Assembly: GCF_024622975.1 (NCBI RefSeq) | Contig: NZ_JANJZT010000011.1 | Coordinates: 1-64,000, forward strand | Direction of reading: 5' to 3' | DNA: 64,000 nt | Source: Blautia caecimuris | Lineage (GTDB): Bacteria > Bacillota > Clostridia > Lachnospirales > Lachnospiraceae | In this document: in pieces, positions 1-8,991 of the stretch | Numbering within the stretch: the first letter of the stretch is position 1 | Layout: each line of letters opens with the position of its first letter | The notes under the pieces: generated by a model | What the model was told of the DNA's origin: nothing | The model's input: the letters and a program-made list of their open reading frames with translations, nothing else | Databases searched by the model: none | Program-made: the position numbers and the translations under genes

Positions 1-95
1 TGTAAACCTCCTGTAATTCAAGGTTTTAAAGGATTTTAGAACAATAAAAACAGATAGTTTTTGACACTACCAATAAAAAACAGGAGATTATAAAG

Positions 96-1592
96 ATGAA
101 ACGTGGATATATAAAAAAGGCGGCAGCCCTTGGAACAGCAGCAGTTCTTACTGCAGGAATGCTGACAGGCTGCGGAGACAAAGCAGAAACAAATAAAAAC
201 GGCGAAGAGATCGTTGAGCTTACCTGGTATCAGGTGGGAGACGCTCAGGCAGATGACAACATGGTATTTGATGAAGTAAATAAATATCTGGCTGACAAAA
301 TCGGTGTAAAATTAAATGTAGTAAAAGTAGGCTGGGGAGACTACAACCAGAAAATGCAGGTTGTAATCAATACAGGCGACCAGTGGGATCTGTGCTTTAC
401 CTGCTCCTGGGCAAACGATTACCTCCAGAACGCACAGAAGGGCGCTTTCCTGGAACTGGATGATCTTCTGAAAGAAGAAGGCAAGGAAATGTATGACAGC
501 ATTGATCCGCGCTTCTGGGAGGCTGCAAAGGTAGGAGGAAAGACCTACGGTGTTCCAAGTGAAAAGGAAATCGGAAACTGCCCGATGTGGGTATTTACAA
601 AAGAATATGTAGACAAGTATGACATTCCATATGAGGATATCCATACTCTTGAGGACCTGGAACCATACCTGAAGCTTATCCAGGAAAACGAGCCGGATGT
701 AGTGCCGCTGTATCTGACAAAGGACTATACAGCTCCTACTTATATGGACAAGATCCAGGATCCTATCGGAATTGAATACGGTGATGACACACTGACTGTA
801 AAGAATGTATTTGAGACAGAGAGAATGAAGTCTACCTTAAAGACCATGCGCGAGTATTATCTTGCAGGATATATTAACAAGGATGCGGCAACAGCTTCTG
901 ATGACAAATCGATCAAACGTTTTGTAACAAAAGGTGACGGACAGCCATATGCAGAGCTTACCTGGGGAAAAGACCTTGGCTATGAGGTAGTTGCATCTCA
1001 GATCATGGATACTCAGATCACCAATGCTTCTGCCCGTGGAGCTCTGACAGCCATCAACAAAAACTCCGAGCATCCGGAAAAGGCAATGGAGCTTCTGAAC
1101 CTGATCAATACAGACCAGGAACTGAGAAACATGCTGAACTATGGTATTGAGGGAACTCACTGGGAAAAGGTTGAAGTTTCTGAAGAGGAAAAGGCTGCAG
1201 CAGAAGGCAAAGATTATATCTATGACTACAAGGCAAAACTGATTCCGGAAAAACAGAAAGATTACTCTGCTCCTTACTGGGTACAGGGAGGTCTGTTCAA
1301 CACTTATGTAATGGACAATGAACCTCTTGACAAATGGGCAACCTTTAAGGAGTTTAATGACGAATCTGTGGAGGCGCCATCCTTTGGATTTGACTTTAAT
1401 CTGGAGCCTGTGGCAACAGAGGTAGCCGGATTCAGAAACATTCTGGATGAGTTTGGAAAATCTCTGTACACAGGAAGCGTAGATCCGGATGAATATCTTC
1501 CGAAGCTGCTTGATAAGCTTGATGCAACAGGTGTAGACAAGGTTATTGAGGAAATGCAGTCTCAGATTGACGAGTGGAAGGCAAGTAAATAA
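96..1592 (+). CDS. Extracellular sugar-binding lipoprotein of an ABC importer (LplA/DUF3502-like)
   Basis: This 498-residue protein should capture an oligosaccharide or sugar at the outer membrane face and pass it to ABC permeases. The N-terminus has a lysine-rich start, a hydrophobic stretch and a lipobox LTGC with the lipidated Cys at 26, followed by a family-1-type solute-binding body. The C-terminal 150 residues resemble the DUF3502 segment found in LplA-like binders. The start ATG follows a GGAG site. No permease genes follow, so the partner permeases presumably lie left of the window. The genes downstream (epimerase, lyxose/mannose isomerase, beta-mannosidase) suggest a manno-oligosaccharide ligand. 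That substrate is inferred from context only. Confidence 0.88.
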   Translation: MKRGYIKKAAALGTAAVLTAGMLTGCGDKAETNKNGEEIVELTWYQVGDAQADDNMVFDEVNKYLADKIGVKLNVVKVGWGDYNQKMQVVINTGDQWDLCFTCSWANDYLQNAQKGAFLELDDLLKEEGKEMYDSIDPRFWEAAKVGGKTYGVPSEKEIGNCPMWVFTKEYVDKYDIPYEDIHTLEDLEPYLKLIQENEPDVVPLYLTKDYTAPTYMDKIQDPIGIEYGDDTLTVKNVFETERMKSTLKTMREYYLAGYINKDAATASDDKSIKRFVTKGDGQPYAELTWGKDLGYEVVASQIMDTQITNASARGALTAINKNSEHPEKAMELLNLINTDQELRNMLNYGIEGTHWEKVEVSEEEKAAAEGKDYIYDYKAKLIPEKQKDYSAPYWVQGGLFNTYVMDNEPLDKWATFKEFNDESVEAPSFGFDFNLEPVATEVAGFRNILDEFGKSLYTGSVDPDEYLPKLLDKLDATGVDKVIEEMQSQIDEWKASK

Positions 1593-1636
1593 TAACATAT
1601 AAAAATAAAAAGTTAATTGAAAGAGGAGCGCAGACA

Positions 1637-2689
1637 ATGAAAAAACAGGATATACTCCGACACGTAGGCCATATGAGCCAGATTGCAGAAATAAGAGAAA
1701 TATCCTATCAGGAAGGCAGAGCAAAAGGAATGAACGGCTGGCAGATTAAAAATGGCCCTTTAAGATTTACGGTTATGAAAGATAAAGGGCTGGATATCAG
1801 CGAGCTTTCCTATAAGGGAATCAATATGAGCTTTCTTTCCAAGCCGGGGCTTCAGGGAAGAAACCACTATGATACTAACGGGCAGGAAGCCCAGAGAAGC
1901 ATCATGGGAGGAATGATTTTTACCTGCGGACTGGAAAACATCTGCGCTCCTTACATCGGAGACAGGGAATATCCCATGCACGGAAGAATTCGTACAACTC
2001 CGGCAGAGCATACCGGCGAAAAGGTATGCTGGGAGGGAGATGAATACCATCTTTCCGTATGCGGAGAGATGCGGGAGGCAGAGCTTTTCGGAGAAAATCT
2101 GGTGCTGAAAAGAAAGATTTCCACCATTTTTCCGGGAAAGCAGATCATTATTGAGGATGAAATAGAAAATCAGGGCTTCCGGGAAGAACCCGCGATGCTT
2201 TTGTATCATTTTAATGTTGGCTATCCGCTTCTGGAAGAAGGAACAAAAATTATTCTTCCTACAAAAAAAGTAACACCAAGAGATGAAGCTGCCGCCCCCT
2301 TTACAGAAAAATATTGTATAATGGAAGCACCGAAGGATCGGGAACCGGAGTATGTATTTCTTCATGAACTGGCAGAAGATGGAGAAGGAAATACTTTTGC
2401 TGCTGTGATCAACGAAAAAACCGGATTTGGAATCCGGCTGGATTTTAACAGAAAAAATCTTCCGTATTTTATGGAATGGAAATCCCTGGCGTCCGGAGAC
2501 TATGTAGTAGGTCTGGAGCCTGCAAATTCCAGCGTATATGGAAGAGCGTATCATGAAGAAAACGGCAATCTTCACACAATCAAACCATTTGCCAGAGAAA
2601 ACAACAGGCTTGTGATTACAATTCTTGAGGAAGAAGAGCTTGTACGTACAGAAGAAGAGGCGCAGGCCCTGGCAGGAAAAAAGGAGTAA
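1637..2689 (+). CDS. Aldose 1-epimerase family protein (DUF4432)
   Basis: This 350-residue cytoplasmic protein has the galactose-mutarotase-like beta-sandwich pattern of DUF4432. The block LYHFNVGYPLL near residues 190-200 and an ExxNSS-like segment near residue 295 are typical. Family members probably interconvert sugar anomers or bind a sugar intermediate, but a precise reaction is not established. A strong AGAGGAG site precedes the ATG. It lies 44 bases after the binding-protein gene and 6 bases before the isomerase gene, so it is very likely in one operon for mannoside use. Confidence 0.85.
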   Translation: MKKQDILRHVGHMSQIAEIREISYQEGRAKGMNGWQIKNGPLRFTVMKDKGLDISELSYKGINMSFLSKPGLQGRNHYDTNGQEAQRSIMGGMIFTCGLENICAPYIGDREYPMHGRIRTTPAEHTGEKVCWEGDEYHLSVCGEMREAELFGENLVLKRKISTIFPGKQIIIEDEIENQGFREEPAMLLYHFNVGYPLLEEGTKIILPTKKVTPRDEAAAPFTEKYCIMEAPKDREPEYVFLHELAEDGEGNTFAAVINEKTGFGIRLDFNRKNLPYFMEWKSLASGDYVVGLEPANSSVYGRAYHEENGNLHTIKPFARENNRLVITILEEEELVRTEEEAQALAGKKE

Positions 2690-2695
2690 TAGGAC

Positions 2696-3376
2696 ATGAA
2701 AAGAAGTAAGATTAATGCAGTAATCAAAGATATGGAAAAGCTGATAAAGGATCACGGATTTCAGCTTCCTCCTTTTTGCAAATGGACACCGGAGGACTGG
2801 AATGAAAAAGGTCATGAATATGATGAGATCAGAGACAATATGCTGGGCTGGGATATTACAGATTATGGCCTTGGAAAATTCGATGAAGTAGGATTTGCAC
2901 TGATTACTTTAAGAAATGGAAACCTTAAAATGGATAAGTATACAAAGACTTATGCAGAAAAGCTTCTTATGGTAAACGAAGGACAGATGGCTCCTATGCA
3001 TTTCCACTGGAACAAAATGGAAGACATCATTAACCGCGGTGGCGGAAACGTTCTGATCACTGTTTATAATTCCACAGAGGACGGACAGTTTGCAGACACA
3101 GACGTTACTGTAAATTGTGACGGAAGAGAATTTACAGTGAAGGCAGGAACACAGATCCGCCTGACACCGGGAGAGAGCATTACTGTTTATCCTTACATGT
3201 ATCATGACTTCCATGTGGAAGAAGGAACAGGGGCAGTGCTTCTTGGCGAGGTTTCCATGTGTAATGATGACGAAAACGACAATCGTTTCTATGAGCCTAT
3301 CGGAAGATTCCCGGAAATTGAAGAGGACGAGCCTGCATACCGCCTTCTTTGTAATGAATATCCGAAAGCAGAATAA
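2696..3376 (+). CDS. D-lyxose/D-mannose ketol-isomerase (cupin type)
   Basis: This 226-residue cupin-fold isomerase probably converts D-mannose to D-fructose and D-lyxose to D-xylulose. The metal site is visible as MHFHWNKMEDI around residues 101-111, with two His and a Glu, and a second His lies in the later segment MYHDFHVEE. Length and motifs fit the D-lyxose isomerase family. It directly precedes the beta-mannosidase gene, so mannose released by that enzyme can enter glycolysis through it. The last 77 bases of this gene are duplicated at 13042-13118 in the same frame, encoding a 24-residue tail with 20 identical residues. Confidence 0.87.
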   Translation: MKRSKINAVIKDMEKLIKDHGFQLPPFCKWTPEDWNEKGHEYDEIRDNMLGWDITDYGLGKFDEVGFALITLRNGNLKMDKYTKTYAEKLLMVNEGQMAPMHFHWNKMEDIINRGGGNVLITVYNSTEDGQFADTDVTVNCDGREFTVKAGTQIRLTPGESITVYPYMYHDFHVEEGTGAVLLGEVSMCNDDENDNRFYEPIGRFPEIEEDEPAYRLLCNEYPKAE

Positions 3377-3394
3377 AAAGAACCAGAGGACACT

Positions 3395-5833
3395 ATGAGA
3401 GCAAGAGAATTAAACCAGAATTGGACCATGCGCTGTGTGGAGGATTCACAGTGGCAGGAAGCCAGAGTTCCCGGGACAGTATATACCGATCTTCTGAGAA
3501 ACGGGAACATGGAGGATCCTTACTGGAAGGACAATGAGGATGCCATCTGCAGCCTTATGGAAAAGGATTATGAATATCAGTGTACTTTTCAGGGAGAGGA
3601 AACATCAGAGCTTTCCAGCGTATTTCTGAGATTTGAGGGACTGGATACCGTTGCGGACATTTATCTGAATAATGTGCATCTTGGAAATGCGGAAAGCATG
3701 CACCGCATATGGGAATATTCTGTAAAGGACATTCTTTTGTCCGGGGAAAATACTCTGAAGGTAGTATTCCATTCTCCTTTGAAATTTATTGCAGAGGCCT
3801 ACAAAAAATATGGAAATATCGGAAATGACGATACATATGAAGGGTTCATGCATCTTCGAAAGGCCCATTACATGTTTGGCTGGGACTGGGGAGCGCATCT
3901 TCCGGATGCCGGAATTTTCCGTCCGGTTTTTCTGTGCAGCGTTTCTCATGGAAGGATTGACAGTGTTTATATCAGACAGCAGCATGAGGAAAATAACTGT
4001 ACTCTGAAGTTTAAAGGAGACTGTATCAGAGAAATGCCGGGAGAATACCAGTGGAGGGTTCTGGTAACAGCTCCTGACGGACAGAAATATGAAACAGTTC
4101 TTTCTCCTCAGGGAGAGGGTCAGCTGGTTATTGAAAATCCGCAGCTGTGGTGGCCTAACGGACTTGGAAATCAGCCTCTTTATCAGGTACAGGTGCAGCT
4201 TTTGTATGAAGGAAATGTGGAAGACACCTGGAAAAAGCGGATCGGTCTTAGGACTATGACTATGCAGCGCCAAAAGGACCAGTATGGGGAAAGCTTTGCC
4301 CATGAGGTCAATGGAAAAGCTTTTTTTGCCATGGGTGCTGATTATATTCCGGAAGAGCATCTTCTGGGAAGAAGAAGTGAAGAAAAGACAAGAAAGCTTC
4401 TGGAAGACTGTAAGCTTGCGAACTTTAATGTGATCCGTGTATGGGGCGGAGGCTTTTATCCGGACGACTGGTTCTTTGATATCTGTGATGAGCTTGGTCT
4501 GGTAGTGTGGCAGGATTTTATGTTTGCCTGCTCTGTATATGAGCTTACGCCGGAATTTGAGGCAAATATCCGAAAAGAATTTGCAGATAATATAAAAAGA
4601 CTTCGTCACCATGCATCTCTTGGCCTGTGGTGTGGAAATAATGAAATGGAAATGTTTGTGGACGAAAGGTGCTGGGTCACAAAGGCTTCAGAGGTGCGGG
4701 ATTATCTTTTTATGTATGAGAGGATTATTCCCGAGGTTTTAGGAGAATATGATCCGGAAACCTTTTACTGGCCGGCAAGCCCGTCCTCCGGAGGTTCCTT
4801 TGACAATCCCAATGATCCGGACAGAGGCGATGTTCATTACTGGAAGGTATGGCATGGAAACCGTCCGTTTTCTGAGTACAGGAAGCACTTTTTCCGCTAT
4901 GCATCCGAGTTTGGTTTTCAGGCTCTTCCTTCCAAAAAGACTATTGAGACATTTAGCGATGATCCGGATGACTGGAATCTGTTTTCCTATATTATGGAAA
5001 AGCATCAGAGGAATTACGGCGCAAACGGAAAGATCATGAATTACATGCAGCAGACCTACCGGTATCCCGGAGATTTCGATACGGTGATCTATGCTTCCCA
5101 GCTTCTTCAGGCAGACGCTATCCGCTATGGAGTGGAGCATTTCAGAAGAAACAGAGGAAGATGTATGGGAGCAGTATACTGGCAGCTGAATGACTGCTGG
5201 CCTGTAATTTCCTGGTCCTCCATTGACTACACCGGCCGCTGGAAAGCGCTTCATTATTACGCAAAAAGATTTTTTGCCCCGGTAATGATCTCCTGTCAGG
5301 AAGAGAGCTGGCTGACCCAGGAGGCGAATATGAACCGTCAGCATTTTCAGTTTGAAAAGTCCATTCATCTGAACGTCACCAATGAAACCTTAGGAGATAA
5401 AGAAATTCTGGTGAAGTGGTATGTGAGAAATGCGGCGTCGGAGATTCTAAGAGAAGAGCAGGCAATGATTCAGGTTCCGGCTCTGGAAAGTGTATGGCTT
5501 CCTAAAGAGGAGCTGCCGGAAATTGATGTATTTACTCAGTATGTAAGCTTTAAAGCCTGGGAAAATGGAAAGTGTATTTCAGAAGGAACTGTGATTTTTT
5601 CCTATCCGAAATATTTCCGGTATGAAAATCCTGAGCTTAGCTGCAAGGTGGAGGGAAATCAGATTACGGTATCTTCGCCGGTATATGCAAAAAGCGTGGA
5701 AATCCTCAATGAACAGGAGGATCTGGTACTGTCAGATAATTACTTTGATCTGAACGGAGACAGCAGAACAGTAGAGATCCTTCGTGGAAAACCGGAAGGC
5801 CTGAAGCTCAGAAGTGTGTGGGATATCCGGTAA
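3395..5833 (+). CDS. Beta-mannosidase, glycoside hydrolase family 2
   Basis: This 812-residue GH2 enzyme should cleave terminal beta-D-mannosides. It lacks a signal peptide, so it acts on imported mannosides in the cytoplasm. The order is an N-terminal sugar-binding domain (about 1-180), an immunoglobulin-like domain, a TIM barrel (about 290-600) and a C-terminal beta domain. The acid/base Glu is E417 in the motif WCGNNEMEM, and the nucleophile is E505 in YASEFGFQ. Length is typical for beta-mannosidase. It follows the isomerase gene by 18 bases, and a strong terminator follows its stop codon, so it ends the mannoside operon. Confidence 0.92.
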   Translation: MRARELNQNWTMRCVEDSQWQEARVPGTVYTDLLRNGNMEDPYWKDNEDAICSLMEKDYEYQCTFQGEETSELSSVFLRFEGLDTVADIYLNNVHLGNAESMHRIWEYSVKDILLSGENTLKVVFHSPLKFIAEAYKKYGNIGNDDTYEGFMHLRKAHYMFGWDWGAHLPDAGIFRPVFLCSVSHGRIDSVYIRQQHEENNCTLKFKGDCIREMPGEYQWRVLVTAPDGQKYETVLSPQGEGQLVIENPQLWWPNGLGNQPLYQVQVQLLYEGNVEDTWKKRIGLRTMTMQRQKDQYGESFAHEVNGKAFFAMGADYIPEEHLLGRRSEEKTRKLLEDCKLANFNVIRVWGGGFYPDDWFFDICDELGLVVWQDFMFACSVYELTPEFEANIRKEFADNIKRLRHHASLGLWCGNNEMEMFVDERCWVTKASEVRDYLFMYERIIPEVLGEYDPETFYWPASPSSGGSFDNPNDPDRGDVHYWKVWHGNRPFSEYRKHFFRYASEFGFQALPSKKTIETFSDDPDDWNLFSYIMEKHQRNYGANGKIMNYMQQTYRYPGDFDTVIYASQLLQADAIRYGVEHFRRNRGRCMGAVYWQLNDCWPVISWSSIDYTGRWKALHYYAKRFFAPVMISCQEESWLTQEANMNRQHFQFEKSIHLNVTNETLGDKEILVKWYVRNAASEILREEQAMIQVPALESVWLPKEELPEIDVFTQYVSFKAWENGKCISEGTVIFSYPKYFRYENPELSCKVEGNQITVSSPVYAKSVEILNEQEDLVLSDNYFDLNGDSRTVEILRGKPEGLKLRSVWDIR

Positions 5834-5850
5834 AACAGAATACAGACATA

Positions 5851-5890
5851 AATTTAAAGGGGTGGATCATACCCCTTTAAATTTTTTTAT
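5851..5890. terminator. Rho-independent terminator after the beta-mannosidase gene
   Basis: A 13-base stem (5851-5863 with 5871-5883) and a 7-base loop are followed by a T run. The hairpin closely resembles the one at 13150-13177 after the intact HD gene, which is part of the duplicated segment described here. Confidence 0.85.
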
Positions 5891-6045
5891 ATATTCCTGC
5901 GCATGCTTTTGGATTTCCTGCATCTGACGGGAAGTGACAGGATTGGCATACGGGATTCTGTGAACCAGTTTTTCAATAACAAAATCACTGTGTCTGGCAA
6001 TGACAGTACGAATGATTTTACCACACTATAAGTGTGGACAAAATA
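5862..6045 (-). pseudogene. Decayed copy of the HD-domain phosphohydrolase gene
   Basis: This stretch is nearly identical to three separate pieces of the intact minus-strand HD gene at 13163-13933. Bases 5871-5975 match about 13165-13277 (the 3' end of the gene). Bases 5976-6018 match about 13566-13612. Bases 6019-6037 match about 13829-13847. The intervening parts are missing, so it cannot encode a protein. It lies between the mannoside operon and the agr-type island and marks the left border of a duplicated locus. The similarity continues upstream to about 6210, matching about 14163-14310. Confidence 0.85.
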
Positions 6046-6125
6046 AACAGTAATTTTACAGACAGGATGTTGGCATATGAATGTACCATCAGATTGACTT
6101 CACGGTAGAAAAAGCATGACAATAT

Positions 6126-6134
6126 TGATATAAT
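6126..6134 (+). promoter_or_regulatory. Extended -10 promoter for the agr-type regulator pair
   Basis: The sequence TGATATAAT is a consensus extended -10 element about 115 bases before the response-regulator gene. A near-identical copy, including flanking sequence, is at 14220-14228 in front of the LprI-like gene. The promoter was therefore duplicated with the bracketing segment. No clear -35 is visible, which is acceptable for an extended -10. Confidence 0.55.
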
Positions 6135-6247
6135 CAGGAGGACAGATACGAATTCAACAAAAAGGAGAGGTTATAATATTTATAAAGATAATGTGGAAGA
6201 GACTGCGAAATATACTTCCATATAACTGAAAAAAGGAAGGGAAAATA

Positions 6248-6970
6248 GTGAAGGCTATAATCTGTGATGATGAAAAAAGTACATGTTCCGAGCTGGAAGA
6301 GATCATATTAAAATATGCGAAAGAGAAAAGAGTTCCCCTTGTGACAGAGGTTTTCTATTCAGGGGATATTTTGCTGGATTATTTGAAAAGAGAGAAAATA
6401 AATATTCTTTTTCTGGATATAGAGCTGCCAGGGAAAGATGGAGTTATGGTTGGCAAATATATAAGAGAGGTTCTTGAAGAAGAGAATATATTTTTGGTGT
6501 ATATCTCTTCAAAAGAGAATTATGCATTACAGCTTTTTCAAAATCGTCCATTTGATTTTTTGGTAAAGCCCATAGAACAGGCGAAGATATACCATGTTTT
6601 GGACAACATCTGTCGTATATCGGGAAAAAACAGTGCGGAATTTAAGTTTCAAGTTCAAAACAGCACATATTGCATTTTGTATAAAGATATTTTGTATTTT
6701 CAAAGTGATGGAAGAAAAATTAATATTGTAATGAAAAAAGAGGTCAGGACATTTTATGGGAAATTAAATGAAATAGAAGAAAAACTTCCGGAAAATCTTT
6801 TTCTGAGAATACATAAATCGTATTTAGTGAATAAAAGTTATGTAAAGGGATTTACATACGAGTGGGTAAAAATGTTGAATGGAGACGTACTGAATATAAG
6901 TAAAATTAATCGTGCAGATGTACGGAGAAAGATTTTGGAGAGTGCTGCTGATGAGTTTGAAAATATTTAA
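6248..6970 (+). CDS. LytTR-family response regulator (AgrA-like)
   Basis: This 240-residue protein has a receiver domain (residues 1-120; acidic pocket D7/D8, phospho-acceptor D57 in LFLDIELPG, Lys in the segment LVKP) and a C-terminal LytTR DNA-binding domain (about 135-235, with FLRIHKSYLVN). It uses a GTG start after AGGAAGGG. The kinase gene overlaps its 3' end. The family activates transcription from pairs of direct repeats spaced about 21-22 bp, and such a pair is present at 8276-8307 in front of the peptide gene of this locus. By position and domains it is the AgrA equivalent of the quorum-sensing system. Confidence 0.9.
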   Translation: MKAIICDDEKSTCSELEEIILKYAKEKRVPLVTEVFYSGDILLDYLKREKINILFLDIELPGKDGVMVGKYIREVLEEENIFLVYISSKENYALQLFQNRPFDFLVKPIEQAKIYHVLDNICRISGKNSAEFKFQVQNSTYCILYKDILYFQSDGRKINIVMKKEVRTFYGKLNEIEEKLPENLFLRIHKSYLVNKSYVKGFTYEWVKMLNGDVLNISKINRADVRRKILESAADEFENI

Positions 6971-8228
6971 TAGTATTATAGCGTTGCTGGCAAATGCACT
7001 GCGTTTTTACGCGTTGAAATATTTTGTTGGTATTTTTGTGCAAAAAGAGGAGAGCAAGTGGAATCATATTTTTATTTTATACATTATAGGCTGGGCATGG
7101 ACAAGTGTGATAAGCTTGATTTTTTTCTCTCCGGCTATGAATATCCTGTCAAACATAGCAAGCCTTTTTTTAATCTTTTTACCATACCGTATAAAGAAAA
7201 CAAAAAAATGTCTGGCTGTATTTGTCATATACGTGATTAATGCTTTGGTTGACAGTATTGTCATTTTATCTTTGACAAAATACATGCCAGGACAGCCGGT
7301 AAATCAGGTGTATGAATGTATCACAAGCTTTATCCTATTATTGATTGCGATTATTATCCAGAGGACAACAAAATCAGAACAAGAAATTACATTACCGACA
7401 TTAAATATGATTGCGCTTTTAATGGTTCCTGTTATCAGTATTGTATACATATATTATCTGGTTATTACTGTACATGAAATAAAAGGAATTGTTATTTTTG
7501 CAGCACTGGCACTTCTTTTTATTAATATTCTCATTTTTTATCTGTATCATTCATTGCTTAAATTTTATTCTGCACGTATGAATGAGCAGGTATTTAAACA
7601 GATGCTGGAAGTTTATTCTTATCAGTTAGATGTAGCCAGAGAATCAGAAGAGCGGGTGAAAGCATTGAGACATGATATCAAACATCATATCATTGAATTA
7701 TCTGCAATGGCTAAAAAAAATAATAATAACGACATGATAAAATATTTAAGCAGTATGAAGGAATTTATGCTAAATCCAAAAGAATATTCAACTACAGGAA
7801 ACCGGGAAATAGACGGAGTATTGAATTACATGCTACAGAAAGCAAACAGTACGCTGAATCAGGTAGATGTTCAGATAAATATTCCGGAAGATCTATATTT
7901 CAATAATTTTAATATTTGTGTTATTTTGGGAAACCTAGTAGACAATGCAGTAAGAGAAGCCAGTAAGTCGGAGGAAAAGTTGTTGACCATAAAAATGCAA
8001 ATAAAACAGGAGGTGTTATTAATCTTTATAGAAAACAGCTATTCAGGAAAAATCCTTGAAAAGAAAAATGGACTGCAGACAACTCAGACAGAACTTGCAA
8101 TACATGGTATCGGATTAGAAAATGTAAAAAAAGTGGTTCTTGCCAATGGAGGAGAAATTAAAACAGATTATACATCTGATAGATTTTGCGTTCAGGTTCT
8201 TTTGTATATGTCGCAGATCAAAAACTAA
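6951..8228 (+). CDS. Sensor histidine kinase, GHKL type (AgrC-like)
   Basis: This protein of about 425 residues has six or so N-terminal membrane helices (residues 1-205), a dimerisation/phospho-acceptor helix with H241 in LRHDIKHH, and a GHKL ATPase domain (N box NLVDNAVREA, G box HGIGLENVKK). This is the AgrC/ComD-like layout that senses peptide pheromones. The start ATG at 6951 overlaps the regulator gene by 20 bases, which suggests translational coupling. An upstream in-frame ATG at 6912 would add 13 residues but would overlap more. A terminator at 8227-8254 separates it from the peptide operon. Confidence 0.88.
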   Translation: MSLKIFNSIIALLANALRFYALKYFVGIFVQKEESKWNHIFILYIIGWAWTSVISLIFFSPAMNILSNIASLFLIFLPYRIKKTKKCLAVFVIYVINALVDSIVILSLTKYMPGQPVNQVYECITSFILLLIAIIIQRTTKSEQEITLPTLNMIALLMVPVISIVYIYYLVITVHEIKGIVIFAALALLFINILIFYLYHSLLKFYSARMNEQVFKQMLEVYSYQLDVARESEERVKALRHDIKHHIIELSAMAKKNNNNDMIKYLSSMKEFMLNPKEYSTTGNREIDGVLNYMLQKANSTLNQVDVQINIPEDLYFNNFNICVILGNLVDNAVREASKSEEKLLTIKMQIKQEVLLIFIENSYSGKILEKKNGLQTTQTELAIHGIGLENVKKVVLANGGEIKTDYTSDRFCVQVLLYMSQIKN

Positions 8229-8254
8229 GAGACTTATGATGAGTCTCTTTTTTT
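8227..8254 (+). terminator. Terminator after the AgrC-like kinase gene
   Basis: An 8-base stem AAGAGACT/AGTCTCTT (8227-8234 with 8242-8249) is followed by a T run. It divides the sensing genes from the peptide/effector operon, so the latter needs its own promoter. Confidence 0.85.
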
Positions 8255-8275
8255 GTATATAAAAAGCAGAGGCTG

Positions 8276-8340
8276 ATTTTGACAAAAACATGGGCGAATT
8301 TTGACAATCATGTAAAAAGTCAATAATTGTATGTTACAAT
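8276..8340 (+). promoter_or_regulatory. LytTR-type direct repeat and promoter of the peptide/effector operon
   Basis: The 10-mer ATTTTGACAA occurs perfectly at 8276-8285 and 8298-8307, a start-to-start distance of 22 bp or two DNA turns, as expected for LytTR regulator sites. A -10 match TACAAT lies at 8335-8340 with no good -35 at 17 bp, as for an activator-dependent promoter. The likely start near 8347 puts the repeats at about -44 and -66. An alternative reading uses TTGACA at 8301-8306 as a -35, but no good -10 stands 17 bp away. The assignment to the 6248-6970 regulator is inferred. Confidence 0.65.
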
Positions 8341-8369
8341 TCAATCACTTTAAAGGGAGGTGTAAGCCA

Positions 8370-8537
8370 ATGGATAAGAGAACTTCTACAAATGGGAACA
8401 AGGTATTGAGGTACATAGCAAAGAGGATAGCCGTAAGAGATGCCAATACAACCTGTCCTTTCTTGGGATATCAGCCTGAACTTCCACAGACAGTAAAACA
8501 ATTAAATAAAATGAATGAAAGGGGCAAGGACGAATGA
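8370..8537 (+). CDS. AgrD-like cyclic peptide (thiolactone) pheromone precursor
   Basis: This 55-residue peptide has a basic amphipathic leader (residues 8-24), a short core with the only Cys (C29 in NTTCPFLG) and an acidic/proline C-terminal tail YQPELP followed by charged residues. This is the three-part build of AgrD precursors. The tail matches the clostridial xQPExP pattern, which predicts AgrB cleavage after G33 and a five-residue ring Cys-Pro-Phe-Leu-Gly with a short N-terminal tail. The ATG at 8370 has a strong AAAGGGAGG site; a longer reading from 8331 lacks one. Its stop overlaps the next start (ATGA). The processing site is inferred by analogy. Confidence 0.8.
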   Translation: MDKRTSTNGNKVLRYIAKRIAVRDANTTCPFLGYQPELPQTVKQLNKMNERGKDE

Positions 8538-8929
8538 TGAAAAAGTTATTATGTGCAGCGGTTTTAGCTACAACGTTGATTTGTAGTAGTTCCACAGTTC
8601 ATGCAGGAACAATACCGTTTACCGTTACGGTTGGTGGAACCGGGTCTCAGGATCCATTGTCAAAGAGAGAGAGGAAAACAGATGATGGAGATACATTTGC
8701 CTATTTTAGAGGCCAGGAATTTAGTGCTGATAAAGCAGGGATTTATGTAAGATCGTATAATTTGGACAAAGAGTATATTTATTCGGGACAAAAGTTTTTG
8801 GTAAGTACTACAGCAGGAATACGTCAGAGTGCTCAATATAATATGACAGCTCCTGGAGGAGAATATTATTATATGAAATCAGAGGCTCAGAGTAAGCGTG
8901 TGACTGTAAAAGGATATTATTGTCCGTAA
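8534..8929 (+). CDS. Small secreted protein of the agr-type operon, function unknown
   Basis: This 131-residue protein has a clear Sec signal peptide (basic MMKKLL, hydrophobic core, probable cleavage after VHA at residue 24). The mature domain of about 107 residues is rich in Tyr, Gly, Ser and Thr, looks beta-stranded and ends in GYYCP with one Cys. I do not recognise the family with certainty. The shape (small secreted beta protein beside ABC genes) recalls lactococcin-972-like and DUF2712-like proteins of Firmicutes. It is translationally coupled to the AgrD-like gene, and a terminator-like hairpin follows directly. It is therefore probably the most highly made product of the quorum-controlled operon: a candidate bacteriocin, toxin or surface factor. 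Confidence 0.8.
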   Translation: MMKKLLCAAVLATTLICSSSTVHAGTIPFTVTVGGTGSQDPLSKRERKTDDGDTFAYFRGQEFSADKAGIYVRSYNLDKEYIYSGQKFLVSTTAGIRQSAQYNMTAPGGEYYYMKSEAQSKRVTVKGYYCP

Positions 8930-8944
8930 TCCGTTCAATGGCAG

Positions 8945-8973
8945 AAAAAGGAGGAATATATCCTCCTTTTTTT
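8945..8973 (+). terminator. Internal terminator/attenuator after the secreted-protein gene
   Basis: An 11-base perfect stem (8945-8955 with 8961-8971) and a 5-base loop run into a T stretch. It lies inside the operon, 19 bases before the next gene. Partial read-through would give high peptide and effector levels but lower transporter and AgrB levels. Confidence 0.8.
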
Positions 8974-8991
8974 AACAAGGGAGGTTGTGCA

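Noticed and set aside
837-1724. A 295-codon minus-strand frame over the sugar-binding lipoprotein gene
   Set aside because: It is an antisense shadow of a clear coding gene, with low-complexity composition and no start signal.
4749-5368. Open frames on both strands inside the beta-mannosidase gene
   Set aside because: They overlap the catalytic barrel of an intact GH2 gene and show no domain of their own.
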